From the NCBI GenBank assembly GCA_022827325.1, contig JAJDTE010000012.1:1-6258 (forward strand): a stretch of 6,258 nucleotides of DNA, in the 5' to 3' direction. Under the pieces are notes generated by a model that saw only the letters and a list, made by a program, of their open reading frames with translations, was not told where the DNA came from and made no database searches. Position numbers and translations under genes: made by a program. The stretch is from VYFG01 sp022827325 (lineage in GTDB: Bacteria; Pseudomonadota; Gammaproteobacteria; Arenicellales; Poriferihabitantaceae). Every line of letters starts with the position of its first letter. Positions within the stretch are counted from its first letter, which is position 1. Below are positions 5,896 through 6,258 of the stretch, piece after piece.

Positions 5896-6258
5896 ATGAC
5901 TCAAAAGCAAACAGGCGCCACAACATTCATGCCAACCGAACACAACCAACCCCTGGGTGGCAACCAGATGCCGCGCTTTGCAGGGCCGGGCACCATGTTC
6001 CGACTGCCGGCGCATGCCACCGCGGAGGGCCTCGACATTGCCATCATCGGCGTACCGCTCGACATCGGCACCAGCAACCGGTCCGGCACCCGCTACGGGC
6101 CGAGGCAGATCCGGGGCGAATCCGTGCTTGTTCGTCCCTACGGCATGTATACACGCGCTGCACCCTTCGACAGCTTCCAGGTGGGGGATGTCGGCGACGT
6201 GGCCATCAACACCTTCAATCTGCTGAAATCCATCGACATCATCGAGCGGCACTACGAC
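5896..6258 (+). CDS. Agmatinase-family ureohydrolase (SpeB/GbuA/GpuA-like), N-terminal 121 residues, runs off the window
   Basis: The frame is open from the ATG at 5896 to the end of the window. It contains the family's N-terminal signatures: NQPLGGNQMPRFAGPGTM (17-34), IIGVPLDIGTSNRSGTRYGP (50-69), RQIRGES (70-76), RPYGMYTRAAPFDSF (80-94) and VGDVGDVAINTFNLL (96-110). Enzymes of this family are manganese-dependent and hydrolyse a guanidino group to release urea, from agmatine, guanidinobutyrate or guanidinopropionate. The NQPLGGN.MPRF block is, from memory, shared with Pseudomonas guanidinobutyrase and guanidinopropionase, so agmatine need not be the substrate. The metal-binding histidine and aspartates lie beyond the window. 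The start is the first ATG after an in-frame TGA at 5866-5868 and has only a weak AGGC-rich leader; ATGs at residues 12 and 25 are alternatives. GC is about 70%, unlike the module beside it. It is probably a native gene of arginine or polyamine catabolism, divergent from the GcvT-like gene. Confidence 0.9.
   Translation, partial: MTQKQTGATTFMPTEHNQPLGGNQMPRFAGPGTMFRLPAHATAEGLDIAIIGVPLDIGTSNRSGTRYGPRQIRGESVLVRPYGMYTRAAPFDSFQVGDVGDVAINTFNLLKSIDIIERHYD

Noticed and set aside
5691..5897. Minus-strand 68-codon frame upstream of the ATPase
   Set aside because: It runs through the inverted repeat, has no ribosome-binding site and an unremarkable composition; unlikely to be a real antitoxin or regulator.
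1..6258. CRISPR array, tRNA, rRNA or toxin-antitoxin pair
   Set aside because: No spaced repeats, cloverleaf-like segment or small paired genes could be found on either strand.

Overview
The window looks like a chromosomal locus of an alphaproteobacterium, or a related proteobacterium, into which a two-gene accessory module has been inserted. The host assignment rests on the two partial genes at the edges. A GcvT-like (aminomethyltransferase family) N-terminus runs leftwards off base 1. An agmatinase/guanidinobutyrase-type ureohydrolase N-terminus runs rightwards off base 6258. Hand counts on single 60-base lines give about 67-73% GC at the edges (lines 1, 61 and 6001) and about 48-55% inside the module (lines 1501, 2701 and 3241). 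The divergent metabolic genes are therefore probably native and the middle probably acquired horizontally.

Layout: bases 1-159 (minus) are the start of the GcvT-like gene. Bases 160-333 are an intergenic gap with no convincing gene, terminator or promoter. Bases 334-4407 (minus) encode a 1357-residue protein with an N-terminal NACHT-type NTPase, a long central part without recognised domains, and a C-terminal PD-(D/E)XK nuclease-like domain. Bases 4407-5663 (minus) encode a 418-residue AAA_14/DUF4143 ATPase, itself ending in a nuclease-like D...ExK signature. Bases 5664-5895 are a divergent control region. It holds an AT-rich 36-bp inverted repeat next to the ATPase start codon. Bases 5896-6258 (plus) are the start of the ureohydrolase gene.

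The ATPase is the first gene of a two-gene operon. Its stop codon overlaps the start of the NACHT-nuclease gene (TGATG), so the two are probably translationally coupled and made together. A STAND-like NTPase fused to a nuclease and carried on a low-GC insert is the pattern of prokaryotic immune systems that sense an invader, oligomerise and cut DNA. The domains and catalytic residues are read directly from the sequence. The anti-phage (or anti-plasmid) role is inference. The pairing with a DUF4143 ATPase, the C-terminal rather than N-terminal effector, and the operator-like palindrome over a possibly leaderless promoter are the parts most likely to be undescribed.
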